Source: Bacilli bacterium (GTDB lineage: Bacteria; Bacillota_I; Bacilli_A; RF39; UBA660). From it: a DNA stretch of 13,992 bases. The stretch is taken from the NCBI GenBank assembly GCA_900757295.1, contig CAAENH010000070.1:1-13992 (forward strand), in the 5' to 3' direction. Shown here piece after piece: positions 1 to 6,373 of the stretch; within the stretch, counting starts at the first letter, position 1, and each line of letters begins with the position of its first letter. The position numbers were made by a program, and so were the translations under genes. The notes under the pieces are model-generated. The model did no database searches, was not told where the DNA came from, and saw only the letters and a program-made list of their open reading frames with translations.

Positions 1-59
1 GTCGTATGCCATATGATTTAAATTCTGAAGACAAAAAAATTAATAATAATAAAGTGTAA
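1..59 (+). CDS. 3' end of an unidentified gene (partial)
   Basis: One frame is open from the left edge to a TAA at 57-59 and encodes RMPYDLNSEDKKINNNKV, a hydrophilic tail. The other two + frames stop within the first 21 bases. A strong hairpin begins 15 bases after the stop, which fits the end of a transcription unit. Eighteen residues are too few to identify a family, so no function is offered. The frame could also be open by chance. Confidence 0.35.
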   Translation, partial: RMPYDLNSEDKKINNNKV

Positions 60-74
60 AAAAAACTCAGTTAC

Positions 75-120
75 AAAACTAAATTCCACTTCTACTTAAA
101 TTAGGGTGGAATTTAGTTTT
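75..120 (+). terminator. Perfect 15-bp hairpin, probable terminator
   Basis: Arms 75-89 (AAAACTAAATTCCAC) and 106-120 are perfect reverse complements around a 16-base loop. The 3' arm ends in TTTT on the + strand, and the 5' arm gives the same on the minus strand, so it could stop transcription from both sides: the unknown gene on the left and the leftward transposase on the right. The large loop and the lack of a long U tail outside the stem make it less typical than the other terminators here. Confidence 0.55.
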
Positions 121-156
121 ACAGCACAGCAGTTATTTAAAAAATTTCACTTTGTC

Positions 157-249
157 CGTTGACTGTCCTAAAAAAATGTCCTAACATGGTATTATAGAGA
201 AATTGTAGAGAGAAATAAATAGACATAATTTTGAACTAGTCAAGAAAAA
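157..249. repeat. Possible relic of a second IS end
   Basis: The stretch has no gene. It holds two direct copies of TGTCCTAA (164-171 and 177-184) around an A run, in the arrangement GACTGTCC-TAAAAAAA-TGTCC. This resembles the intact element's right end read inward (GACAGTC-TAAAAAA-GACAC). A TATTAT box follows at 190-195, where an orfA promoter would lie. The likeness suggests the end of a related but different IS whose transposase is gone. The similarity is partial and AT-rich, so chance is possible. Confidence 0.3.
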
Positions 250-270
250 GTAGACAGTTTAAAAAGACAC
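250..270 (+). repeat. IS left inverted repeat (IRL)
   Basis: GTAGACAGT-T-TAAAAA-GACAC pairs with the right-end repeat with one mismatch and one fewer A. The orfB stop codon follows directly at 271, so the coding sequence runs almost to the end of the element. Confidence 0.75.
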
Positions 271-1203
271 TTAAAACCCTGATTCGATTTTATATTGAAT
301 TGGGGTTTTATAATTTAATGCGTAACTAGGTCTTTCATAATTATAATAATTAATGTATAATTTTATTAGATTTGGAACATCATTAGAATGTTTTAAATCA
401 AAATCAATAAACAATTCTTCTTTAATCCATCCGTTTAGTGATTCATTAACGGGATTGTCTGTAGGAGTTCCAGCTCTAGACATGGATCTTTGAATATTAA
501 ATTCATTTAGAAGATTGTTATAATTAGTGGAAGAATAAACTGCACCTTGATCTGTATGTAAGATTATAGGTTCTTTGATTTGTTCTTCTTTTATTTTACT
601 TAAAACTTGATTTAAACCGTCATAATATGATTTAGTATCACCTTTACGAGAAACTAGTCCATACCCAACTATTTCTTTGTTCCAAGCGTCAAAATACAAA
701 GTAAGCTCATAATAAACACCTTTAACTTTAAAAGCAGTCATATCGGATACAATTACTTCATATGGTCTACTTAAATATTTCCATCCATTCCATACAAGAT
801 TATTAAATTTTTCATGTTCTTCATCAGGTTTCTTCCATTGATAATGTTTTCCTTGAGATTTAATATTTTCATATTTACAACATAAATGAACATGATTATT
901 AGACCAAACTACACCATATTTATTTCTAGCATAGGCATTTATCCATCTATAACCATGAGACGGATGTTTTTTATGAATCTCTTTTATTAAATCTATATCT
1001 GATTGTCTTGATATCATTTTAGCTGTTGGATGTTCTTGACTATATTTCCATTTATAATAACCAGATCTACTTACAGACATATATTCACATAATAATTTTA
1101 TAGAATATATGTCTTTATATTCGTTTATTATTTTATATTCTTGTTGAATGTAGTAATGAATTCCTTTTCTTGACCAACTCCTTTCACGTTGTAACCTTTT
1201 TTT
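271..1203 (-). CDS. IS3-family transposase OrfB (DDE integrase domain)
   Basis: This is the catalytic half of the transposase, which cuts and joins the element's ends. The rve-type core carries the complete triad: D in SDMTAF, D in LHTDQG and E in NESLNGW. The helical N-terminal part includes the IS150-type segment LLCEYMSVSRSGYYKWK. The frame has an ATG at 1080 but stays open without a stop up to the A run at 1197-1203, and the upstream residues (EYKIINEYKDIYSIK) belong to the family. The protein is therefore probably made as an OrfA-OrfB fusion by -1 frameshifting, and the 5' limit given is the shift site. No inactivating change is visible, so the element may be active. Confidence 0.85.
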   Translation of the reverse strand, partial: KKRLQRERSWSRKGIHYYIQQEYKIINEYKDIYSIKLLCEYMSVSRSGYYKWKYSQEHPTAKMISRQSDIDLIKEIHKKHPSHGYRWINAYARNKYGVVWSNNHVHLCCKYENIKSQGKHYQWKKPDEEHEKFNNLVWNGWKYLSRPYEVIVSDMTAFKVKGVYYELTLYFDAWNKEIVGYGLVSRKGDTKSYYDGLNQVLSKIKEEQIKEPIILHTDQGAVYSSTNYNNLLNEFNIQRSMSRAGTPTDNPVNESLNGWIKEELFIDFDLKHSNDVPNLIKLYINYYNYERPSYALNYKTPIQYKIESGF

Positions 1204-1490
1204 AATCGAGCTATCTCAATATCTTTCTTCATCAATTCTATTTCTAATTCTTCTTCTCTTGATTTTGGTTTTCTTAAATATAATCCCATATTTTTATGGT
1301 GTTTAGACGCTTTACCAGTATTTGATATTAATCCATCTAATCCTTTTTCCTCATAATCTTTTACCCAATAATAAATTCTTCTTCTAGAAACATTAAATTC
1401 GTCTGCCAATTTTGTAGTTGATTCGCCATTTAAATATCGCTTTACAATTATTTCTTTTTCTTCTGGTGATTTCATATTATTCTTACTCAT
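1128..1490 (-). CDS. IS3-family transposase OrfA (helix-turn-helix)
   Basis: OrfA binds the terminal repeats of the element and, fused to OrfB, forms the active transposase. The 120 residues contain a helix-turn-helix at about 16-45 (KRYLNGESTTKLADEFNVSR, then RRIYYWV), followed by a charged, coiled-coil-prone segment (about 77-98, KSREEELEIELMKKDIEIARL), the leucine-zipper-like part typical of IS3 OrfA. The start is supported by GGAGG on the minus strand about 8 bases before the ATG. Past the slippery A run the reading frame only continues for 23 codons, which have no family character. The 3' part overlaps orfB in the -1 frame. Confidence 0.85.
   Translation of the reverse strand: MSKNNMKSPEEKEIIVKRYLNGESTTKLADEFNVSRRRIYYWVKDYEEKGLDGLISNTGKASKHHKNMGLYLRKPKSREEELEIELMKKDIEIARLKKGYNVKGVGQEKEFITTFNKNIK
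1197..1203 (-). other. Programmed -1 frameshift site (A AAA AAA)
   Basis: On the minus strand orfA reads TTA AAA AAA GGT. The heptamer A_AAA_AAA allows simultaneous -1 slippage of both tRNAs, after which translation enters the orfB frame (AGG TTA CAA CGT). orfB starts at phase -1 relative to orfA and is open from this point, as IS3-family frameshifting requires. A purine-rich GAAAGGAG follows a few bases downstream. No clear stimulatory hairpin was found by eye. Confidence 0.65.
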
Positions 1491-1534
1491 TAAAAATCCT
1501 CCTTTTTTATTTATGATAACAAAAAATGTAGACT

Positions 1535-1556
1535 GTGTCTTTTTTAGACTGTCTAC
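1535..1556 (-). repeat. IS right inverted repeat (IRR)
   Basis: Read inward on the minus strand this is GTAGACAGT-C-TAAAAAA-GACAC, matching the left repeat. It also forms a nested hairpin: TGTAGAC at 1527-1533 pairs with GTCTACA at 1551-1557, and GTCT at 1537-1540 with AGAC at 1546-1549. A hairpin at the 5' end of an IS can block read-through transcription into the transposase; that role here is inferred. Confidence 0.75.
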
Positions 1557-1582
1557 ATTTATTTTATCACTTCATTTCGTGT

Positions 1583-1843
1583 CTATTTTTTTTGTTTATA
1601 AAGAAAGGGGATGAGAGCTAATTTTAAAATATTTTTAAGTATTACCAATTTATGACATGTATTAAGAAAAAATTTTTTACCTGTATTCATATATTCATTA
1701 AATGCTTTCATCCCAGCAACATAAGCATCCTGTTTTGTCTTGAAACCTGATTTGTTAATAAATTTTCTAACTCCCCCTTGTGGAGCTATTTCAAATCTAT
1801 ATTGATATAGATTCCCTCTTTTTGTTACATTTACTTTTCCCAT
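1583..1843 (-). pseudogene. Truncated tyrosine-recombinase integrase (N-terminal arm-binding domain only)
   Basis: Residues 1 to about 58 (MGKVNVTKRGNLYQYRFE through NEYMNTGKKF) match the AP2-like arm-type DNA-binding domain at the N-terminus of phage and ICE integrases. The motif FKTKQDAYVAGMKAFNEYMNTG is characteristic. Such proteins are normally about 370-400 residues. Here the core-binding and catalytic domains are absent, and residues 59-86 are an unrelated hydrophobic tail ending at TAG. The start is firm, with GAGGAGG just before the ATG. This looks like the stub left after deletion of an integrative element. A free arm-binding fragment could in principle still bind DNA, but a remnant is more likely. 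Confidence 0.75.
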
Positions 1844-1874
1844 AACTTCCTCCTCTAAATTTCTTTAGAGAACG

Positions 1875-1902
1875 AAAAAAATCAGCACGAATGCTGATTT
1901 TT
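1875..1902 (-). terminator. Strong Rho-independent terminator between secA and the integrase stub
   Basis: Arms 1877-1887 (AAAAATCAGCA) and 1892-1902 are perfect complements around a 4-base loop (TTCG on the minus strand). The A run at 1875-1881 supplies a U tail leftward, and the other side gives a T run rightward. It lies downstream of secA on the same strand and upstream of the integrase start, so it probably ends the secA transcript. It could alternatively be a leader terminator of the lost mobile element. Confidence 0.75.
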
Positions 1903-1950
1903 GTGAATTTGTGTTCATTGAAAAATCTCTTGTTTTATAAGGCTTAAATC

Positions 1951-2004
1951 AATTGTGTGCATTAATTTTTTATTTTACGCACACAAATTGCACACAAGTG
2001 TGCG
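1951..2004. repeat. Cluster of GTGTGC/GCACAC inverted repeats, possible recombination site remnant
   Basis: Four copies of one hexamer occur within 54 bases: GTGTGC 1955-1960, GCACAC 1979-1984, GCACAC 1990-1995 and GTGTGC 1998-2003. The first and second form AATTGTGTGC / GCACACAAATT, and the third and fourth are separated by only two bases. The cluster lies in the 235-base gap between the integrase start and the secA stop. Tyrosine integrases bind short repeats of this sort at attachment sites, so an att or arm-site remnant is plausible, as is an operator of the lost element. The rest of the gap (2005-2078) is T-rich with no recognisable feature. Confidence 0.4.
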
Positions 2005-2078
2005 TTTTGAGCTGTTTTTTGTCTATTTTTTTGACTTTTTTTACTGCTGCATTACTGCACAACACCTTATAAATCAAC

Positions 2079-4565
2079 TTATTTACCACAACAGTTTTTG
2101 TACTTTTTGCCACTTCCACATGGGCACAATTCATTACGTCCTACTTTTTTGACTTTTTTAGGCTGTGCTTTTGCTTTAGTTTTACCATCATTTGCTAATA
2201 ATTTTTCTGATTGTTTTCTTTCTGTATTTTGAGTTATTTCAGCATTTAATAGATAAATTGCAATTTTTGCATCAATATTATCTAGCATTCTGTCAAACAA
2301 TTCATATCCTTCCATAGCATATGCTTGTAAAGGGTTTGTTTGACCATACCCACGTAAACCTATACCTTCACGTAAATGTTCCATATCACTAATATGATCT
2401 ATCCATGCATCATCTATAACTCTTAAAGATATTGCTCTTTCAAACTCTTGAGTTATTTCTTTTGGCAATTCTTTAAGTTTATCTTCATATTCATTAATTA
2501 TGTAATCACTTAAATATGTAATAACTTCTTCTGTTGTTTTGTTTTCAATAGCTGATACTTCAATATTATTTTTAGCTAAGTTAACATTAAAATAATCTAC
2601 TATTTCTGATAAATCAGTATCAGTTAAATATCCTTCTGGCTCAATATGACTTTCTACTAATGATGATATATTTAATTTAAATGTTTCTATTACTCTAGCA
2701 TGAATATCTTCATTATCTAAGATTTCGTTTCTTCTACTATAAATAATATCTCTTTGTTCATTCATGATATCATCATAATCAAGTAAGCTCTTACGATTAT
2801 CAAAGTTATTTCCTTCAACTTTCTTTTGTGCTGATTCAATTGATCTAGTAAAAGTTTTAGATCTTATTGATTGATCATCTGTTATTCCTAATGATTGAAG
2901 CATATTTTTAATTTTTTCTGTTCCAAAACGACGCATTAAATCATCTTCAAATGATACAAAGAATTGACTCATTCCTGGATCTCCTTGACGACCTGCACGT
3001 CCACGTAACTGATTATCAATACGACGTGATTCATGTCTTTCTGTACCTATAACACACAAACCACCAAGTTCAACAACGCCTTCACCTAATTTAATATCTG
3101 TACCACGACCAGCCATGTTTGTAGCAATTGTAATTGCTCCTTTTTCTCCAGCTTTGGCAATAATTTCTGCTTCTCTTTCATGATTTTTAGCATTTAAAAC
3201 TTCATGCTTTAATCCTTCTTTTTTTAATAAGGCACTTAAATGTTCATTTGCTTCTACTGAAATTGTACCTACTAATATAGGTTGACCAGTTTCATGAATT
3301 TGTTTAATTGTTTTAACTATTGCTTTGTATTTTCCTTTTTCATTAGAATAAACTAAATCTGCTAAATCTTCTCTTATAACTGGTTTATTTGTAGGTATTT
3401 GGATAACATACATATTATATATATTTCTAAATTCTTCTTCTTCTGTTTTTGCAGTACCAGTCATACCTGATAACTTATTGTACATTCTAAATAAGTTTTG
3501 GAATGTAATAGTTGCAAGAGTTTTTGTTTCCTCATTTATTGTTACGTGTTCTTTTGCTTCTATTGCTTGATGTAATCCATCACTATATTGACGTCCATGC
3601 ATTAAACGTCCAGTAAATTGATCTACTATTACAACAGTATCGTCTTCAACTACATAATCAATATCTTTTTTGAATCCGTAATTAGCTTTTAAAGCTTGAT
3701 TAATATGATGAACTAGTGCAGCATTGTCTAAATCATATAAGTTTTTTAAATGGAAATGTTTTTCTAATTTTTCACTACCAATCTCTGATAAAGATACATT
3801 CTTTGTTTTTAGATCAACTACATAATCTTCTTCTTTTAAAGATTTTACAGCTTTATCTGCTTGCTCATATAATTTTTTTGAATCCATTTTTCCACCAGAA
3901 ATTATCAATGGTGTACGCGCTTCATCTATTAAAATTGAATCCACTTCATCTACTATACAGAAATTAAGTGGTCTTTGAACTCTATCTTCTTTATGAACAA
4001 CCATATTATCACGAAGATAATCAAAACCTATTTCATTATTTGTTGAATATACTATATCACAAGCATAAACTTCTTTTTTTTGTTTTGGAGTTAATTCTCT
4101 TAAATTCAACCCAACTGTTAAACCTAAAAATCTAAATATTTCACCCATCCACTGTGAGTCACGACTTGCTAAGAATTCATTAACTGTAATTATATGAACG
4201 CCTTTACCCGTTAAAGCATTTAAGTAGGCAGGCATAGTTTCAGTTAATGTTTTACCTTCACCAGTTTTCATTTCAGCTATATTACCATAATGAATAGCTA
4301 AACCACCTATAATTTGAACAAAGTATGGTTTTTGTTCTATAACACGGTAAGCTGCTTCTCTTACAGTTGCAAATGCTTCTACAACTATATCTTCTAAGTC
4401 TCCACCATTTTCTAAATGTTTTTTGAATTTTTCAGTATTCTTTTTTAATTTATCATCACTAAGTTTAGAATATTCTTCATCTAATTCCATAACTTTATTA
4501 GCAATGCCTTCAAATCTTTTTAATTCTTTATATTCTGAGTCAATTAATTTTCTAAATAATCCCAT
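2079..4565 (-). CDS. secA: Preprotein translocase ATPase SecA
   Basis: SecA is the cytoplasmic motor that pushes unfolded preproteins through SecYEG. The sequence has the full SecA set: Walker A in KTGEGKTLTETMPAYL, the DEVD box in FCIVDEVDSILIDEARTPL, the GTI..SVE and TNMAGRGTDIKLGEGV motifs of the second helicase fold, the QLRGRAGRQGDPG arginine finger, the helical wing and scaffold, and a C-terminal zinc motif CPCGSGKKYKNCC. Length (about 828 residues) is normal. An ATG exists at 4595, but it lies at the U tract of the preceding terminator and has no ribosome site. GGAGG at 4574-4578 points to the ATG at 4565 (8 bases) or 4568 (5 bases), and MGLFRKL agrees with family N-termini. Here it directly follows hpf; prfB, which separates hpf and secA in B. 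subtilis, is not present between them. Confidence 0.97.
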   Translation of the reverse strand: MGLFRKLIDSEYKELKRFEGIANKVMELDEEYSKLSDDKLKKNTEKFKKHLENGGDLEDIVVEAFATVREAAYRVIEQKPYFVQIIGGLAIHYGNIAEMKTGEGKTLTETMPAYLNALTGKGVHIITVNEFLASRDSQWMGEIFRFLGLTVGLNLRELTPKQKKEVYACDIVYSTNNEIGFDYLRDNMVVHKEDRVQRPLNFCIVDEVDSILIDEARTPLIISGGKMDSKKLYEQADKAVKSLKEEDYVVDLKTKNVSLSEIGSEKLEKHFHLKNLYDLDNAALVHHINQALKANYGFKKDIDYVVEDDTVVIVDQFTGRLMHGRQYSDGLHQAIEAKEHVTINEETKTLATITFQNLFRMYNKLSGMTGTAKTEEEEFRNIYNMYVIQIPTNKPVIREDLADLVYSNEKGKYKAIVKTIKQIHETGQPILVGTISVEANEHLSALLKKEGLKHEVLNAKNHEREAEIIAKAGEKGAITIATNMAGRGTDIKLGEGVVELGGLCVIGTERHESRRIDNQLRGRAGRQGDPGMSQFFVSFEDDLMRRFGTEKIKNMLQSLGITDDQSIRSKTFTRSIESAQKKVEGNNFDNRKSLLDYDDIMNEQRDIIYSRRNEILDNEDIHARVIETFKLNISSLVESHIEPEGYLTDTDLSEIVDYFNVNLAKNNIEVSAIENKTTEEVITYLSDYIINEYEDKLKELPKEITQEFERAISLRVIDDAWIDHISDMEHLREGIGLRGYGQTNPLQAYAMEGYELFDRMLDNIDAKIAIYLLNAEITQNTERKQSEKLLANDGKTKAKAQPKKVKKVGRNELCPCGSGKKYKNCCGK

Positions 4566-4585
4566 CATGCATTCCTCCATTAAAC

Positions 4586-4594
4586 ATTTTATCA
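4586..4594 (-). promoter_or_regulatory. Possible secA promoter (-10 element)
   Basis: TGATAAAAT on the minus strand is a near match to the extended -10 TGnTATAAT and sits directly after the hpf terminator. Transcription would start near 4579, just before the GGAGG. That leaves a very short leader and excludes the upstream ATG as a start. No convincing -35 is visible. Confidence 0.4.
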
Positions 4595-4620
4595 TAAAAA
4601 AAAAGAGTTTTCACTCTTTA
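4595..4620 (-). terminator. Terminator of hpf, overlapping its stop codon
   Basis: On the minus strand AAAGAGT (4613-4619 on +) pairs with ACTCTTT (4602-4608 on +) around a GAAA tetraloop and is followed by a run of eight or more T. The hpf TAA stop occupies 4618-4620, so the 5' arm starts inside the stop codon. Confidence 0.9.
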
Positions 4621-5151
4621 TTTTAAATTTATAATACCATAATGGCCATCTTTTCTCTTATAAACAATAGAAACACAATCTTCTTCTACATTTTTAAAGC
4701 CAAAGAAATCATGATTAATAAGTTCCATTTGAAGAATTGCTTCTTCTTCATCCATTGGTTTTGATTCAATATCTTTTCGTTTAACTATTTTTTCTTTATT
4801 TTCTTTTGTTTCATCTATTTCATAATCAAATACAAAGTCTGGAACTTCAACATTTTTATATTTGTTGTTTAATCTTGTTTTATTCTTACGAATTTGTCTT
4901 TCTAATTTATCAACAACTAAATCTGCTGCAGCTTTTACTTCTTTACTTGCTTCTTCAGCACGAATAGTGAATTTTTTTGTTGGTACAGTAATTTCTATTA
5001 ATTCATCTTGACCTTTTAATCTTATATTTACTGTTGCTTCTAGTTCATCAGCATTTTCAAAATAGCGATCTAATTTTGCTAATTTTTTATTAATATAATC
5101 TTTAATGGAATCAGTAACTTCTACTTTATTACTACGTATAATTGTTTTCAT
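4618..5151 (-). CDS. hpf: Ribosome hibernation-promoting factor, long form
   Basis: Long HPF binds the 30S decoding centre and dimerises ribosomes into inactive 100S particles in stationary phase. The N-terminal S30AE domain spans about residues 1-100 (MKTIIRSNKVEVTDSIKDYINKKL, then KLARFE-like KLDRYF). A charged linker leads to the C-terminal dimerisation domain at about 120-177 (EEAILQMELINHDFFGFKN, then CVSIVYKRKDGHYGIINL). The length of 177 fits the long form of Gram-positives. A GAAAGGTGG ribosome site lies 8 bases before the ATG. The gene has its own promoter and terminator, so it is a single-gene unit between cspA and secA. Confidence 0.96.
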   Translation of the reverse strand: MKTIIRSNKVEVTDSIKDYINKKLAKLDRYFENADELEATVNIRLKGQDELIEITVPTKKFTIRAEEASKEVKAAADLVVDKLERQIRKNKTRLNNKYKNVEVPDFVFDYEIDETKENKEKIVKRKDIESKPMDEEEAILQMELINHDFFGFKNVEEDCVSIVYKRKDGHYGIINLK

Positions 5152-5175
5152 TTATCATTCCACCTTTCTATATTG

Positions 5176-5184
5176 ATTATATCA
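5176..5184 (-). promoter_or_regulatory. hpf promoter, extended -10 TGATATAAT
   Basis: TGATATAAT on the minus strand is a perfect extended -10. It ends about 25 bases before the hpf start, leaving a leader of about 18 bases that holds the ribosome site. The cspA terminator lies immediately upstream, and the -35 region is only a T run. The same nonamer occurs before agrA, rpiB, rpmE and murA. Confidence 0.7.
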
Positions 5185-5191
5185 CTATGGA

Positions 5192-5217
5192 AGAAAAAAA
5201 ACTACTAAATAGTAGTT
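5192..5217 (-). terminator. Terminator of cspA, overlapping its stop codon
   Basis: On the minus strand AACTACT and AGTAGTT (5211-5217 and 5200-5206 on +) pair around an ATTT loop and are followed by a long T run. The cspA stop codon TAG is at 5205-5207, inside the 3' arm. Confidence 0.88.
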
Positions 5218-5417
5218 AATTGTACTTCAGTAACTTCTTGAGCTTGTAAACCTTTAGATGTTTCAATTAGTTTAAAATCTACGATGTCACCTTCATTTAA
5301 AGTTTTATAACCATCTTTAATAATAGCTGAATAATGCACAAAAATATCTTCTAAATCATTATATTTAATAAATCCAAAGCCTTTTTCTGCATTAAACCAT
5401 TTTACTTGGCCTCTCAT
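5205..5417 (-). CDS. Cold-shock protein, CspA family
   Basis: This is a single OB-fold RNA chaperone that keeps mRNA unstructured, especially in the cold. The 70 residues contain the N-terminal QVKWFNAEKGFGFI with RNP1 (KGFGFI) and RNP2 (DIFVHYS), then the conserved LNEGDIVDFKLIETSKGLQA region. The length is typical. The start has AGGTG before the ATG. Its leader is over 100 bases with inverted repeats, a common feature of cold-shock mRNAs. It shares a divergent intergenic region with agrB. Which paralogue (cspA, cspB, cspC) it is cannot be told from sequence. Confidence 0.95.
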   Translation of the reverse strand: MRGQVKWFNAEKGFGFIKYNDLEDIFVHYSAIIKDGYKTLNEGDIVDFKLIETSKGLQAQEVTEVQLTTI

Positions 5418-5531
5418 ACATCACACCTCACCTTCCACTACACCTACAATTTTAACTGCTTGAGCCTCAGGGGGCAATAAAATTAAGTCGTCAAATTACG
5501 ACACTATTTTTCAAACAGTAAGCTAATGATA
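5418..5531 (-). promoter_or_regulatory. Structured 5' leader of the cold-shock mRNA
   Basis: The predicted start near 5531 gives a leader of about 113 bases. It contains a hairpin GTCGT/ACGAC (5487-5491 with 5498-5502) and an isolated GC-rich block, GAGCCTCAGGGGGC (5462-5475), unusual in this AT-rich DNA. Long leaders of cold-shock genes fold differently at low temperature to expose the ribosome site. That function here is inferred from the gene and from the leader's length. Confidence 0.5.
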
Positions 5532-5538
5532 TCAAGAT

Positions 5539-5566
5539 ATAATATTTTTTGATCAAACTTTGTCTA
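5539..5566 (-). promoter_or_regulatory. cspA promoter (-35 TAGACA, -10 TATTAT)
   Basis: On the minus strand TAGACA (5561-5566) and TATTAT (5539-5544) each match the sigma-A consensus at five of six positions and are separated by 16 bases. The -35 coincides with the left copy of the direct repeat at 5561-5590, so a regulator bound there would also affect cspA. Confidence 0.55.
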
Positions 5567-5590
5567 AAATGTGCATTTTTGCGTCTAAAA
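5561..5590 (+). promoter_or_regulatory. Direct repeat with LytTR-type spacing, candidate AgrA site
   Basis: GTCTAAAA occurs at 5562-5569 and again at 5583-5590, 21 bases start to start, or two helical turns. LytTR regulators such as AgrA bind pairs of 9-bp direct repeats spaced about 12 bases apart. The second copy lies 37 bases upstream of the agrB -10 box, a plausible activator position for a promoter that lacks a good -35. The repeat sequence is not the staphylococcal ACAGTTAAG, so assignment to AgrA rests on spacing and place only. Confidence 0.4.
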
Positions 5591-5627
5591 AAAATTGATA
5601 TTTTTTTATTTATCATTTTACTTCTAA

Positions 5628-5633
5628 TATAAT
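5628..5633 (+). promoter_or_regulatory. agrB promoter -10 TATAAT without a clear -35
   Basis: A perfect TATAAT lies on the + strand. The position 17 bases upstream reads TTTATT, a poor -35, while TTGATA at 5595-5600 is too far away (27 bases). This is the pattern of an activator-dependent promoter. A start near 5640 gives a leader of about 80 bases containing the small upstream ORF. Confidence 0.5.
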
Positions 5634-5691
5634 CTTTTCTAGTATCGTTTAAAACACTTCAGAGAATTACTATATAAATAGGTGTTATTAT

Positions 5692-5724
5692 ATGGACATG
5701 AATAGAGAGCAGGTGCAAAAATGA
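5692..5724 (+). CDS. Ten-codon upstream ORF overlapping the agrB start
   Basis: ATG at 5692 opens a frame encoding MDMNREQVQK and ends at TGA 5722-5724, so its stop overlaps the agrB start as ATGA. It has its own AGGTG (5680-5684) 7 bases before the ATG, and the agrB ribosome site (AGGTG, 5711-5715) lies inside it. The layout suggests translational coupling or leader-peptide control of agrB. It is short enough to arise by chance, so it is only a candidate. Confidence 0.35.
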   Translation: MDMNREQVQK

Positions 5725-6326
5725 AAAAGAAATTTTTAAATTATTCTTTGAATTTATTAAAAAAAGAAAATAAATATGATGATGGAAAAATAGCTGAATT
5801 AATGTATGGCTTAGAAGCATTTTATATGATAAGTACTAAACTAATCGTCGTCATTGCTGTTGCTATATACTACAATATATTTTTAGAATTTCTATTATTT
5901 CTCATACTTTATACACCACTCAGAGGTTTTGGGTTTGGATTCCACGCAAATAATAGTATCCAATGTTGGTTAATTAGTCTTCCAGTTTTTATTGGTATAC
6001 CATTACTTGCTAAAAATATAATAATAAATCAGACATTTCTTCAAGTTATCATGATTTTATCTATCACTATACTTTTGATTTTTGCACCTGCTGATACAAA
6101 ATACAAGCCTTTAATAAACGAAAGAAAAAGACTTGTTAACAAATATTTAGTTGTTATAACAAGCCTCATATATCTTATATTATCCTTATTTATTACAAAT
6201 AATTTAGTTTTAAATTTAATAGCATTTGCATGTATATACCAATCAATTTGTGTTAATCCAATAGTTTATAGATTATTTAAGCAAACATTTAACAACTACA
6301 AGAATTATCAACCAATTACGGTTTAA
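5721..6326 (+). CDS. agrB: AgrB-type pheromone maturation and export protease
   Basis: AgrB is a membrane cysteine endopeptidase that removes the C-terminal tail of the AgrD propeptide and closes the peptide ring. The 201 residues match the family in length and layout: a hydrophilic amphipathic N-terminus (1-35), then alternating hydrophobic segments at about 38-65, 84-95, 101-121, 142-158 and 161-177. The catalytic region reads RGFGFGFHANNSIQC, giving R68, H75 and C82. The R-H and H-C spacings equal those of R70, H77 and C84 in S. aureus AgrB. The usual GGxH is replaced by a GFGFGFH run. agrD follows 47 bases downstream. Unlike most agr loci, the receptor genes are on the opposite strand. 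The name is by homology only. Confidence 0.9.
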   Translation: MKKKFLNYSLNLLKKENKYDDGKIAELMYGLEAFYMISTKLIVVIAVAIYYNIFLEFLLFLILYTPLRGFGFGFHANNSIQCWLISLPVFIGIPLLAKNIIINQTFLQVIMILSITILLIFAPADTKYKPLINERKRLVNKYLVVITSLIYLILSLFITNNLVLNLIAFACIYQSICVNPIVYRLFKQTFNNYKNYQPITV

Positions 6327-6373
6327 ATTTTATTGATATATATTTAAACAAATCATTTATAAGGAGGAATATT

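Larger units (their letters stand above)
250..1556 (-). mobile_element. IS3-family insertion sequence (IS150-like), apparently complete
   Basis: The element is bounded by imperfect inverted repeats at 250-270 and 1535-1556. It contains orfA (HTH protein) and orfB (DDE transposase) on the minus strand, joined by a -1 slippery run, which is standard IS3-family architecture. The usual terminal TG...CA is seen at the right end (CA at 1556-1557), while the left end reads AG. No matching 3-4 bp target duplication is seen beside either end, so the copy may be old or rearranged. It lies 26 bases from the truncated integrase and may have taken part in that gene's loss. Confidence 0.85.

Noticed and set aside
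249..1560. Target-site duplication flanking the IS3 element
   Set aside because: Bases beside the two ends (A-rich on the left, T-rich on the right) do not match as a direct repeat at any reasonable choice of ends.
4566..4595. SecA start at the ATG at 4595
   Set aside because: It overlaps the U tract of the hpf terminator, has no ribosome site and adds ten residues foreign to SecA. GGAGG at 4574-4578 supports 4565 or 4568.
1955..4626. Plus-strand open frames at 1955-2152, 3716-3967 and 4423-4626
   Set aside because: They lie mostly antisense to secA or in the T-rich gap beside it, lack ribosome sites and show composition typical of reversed coding DNA.
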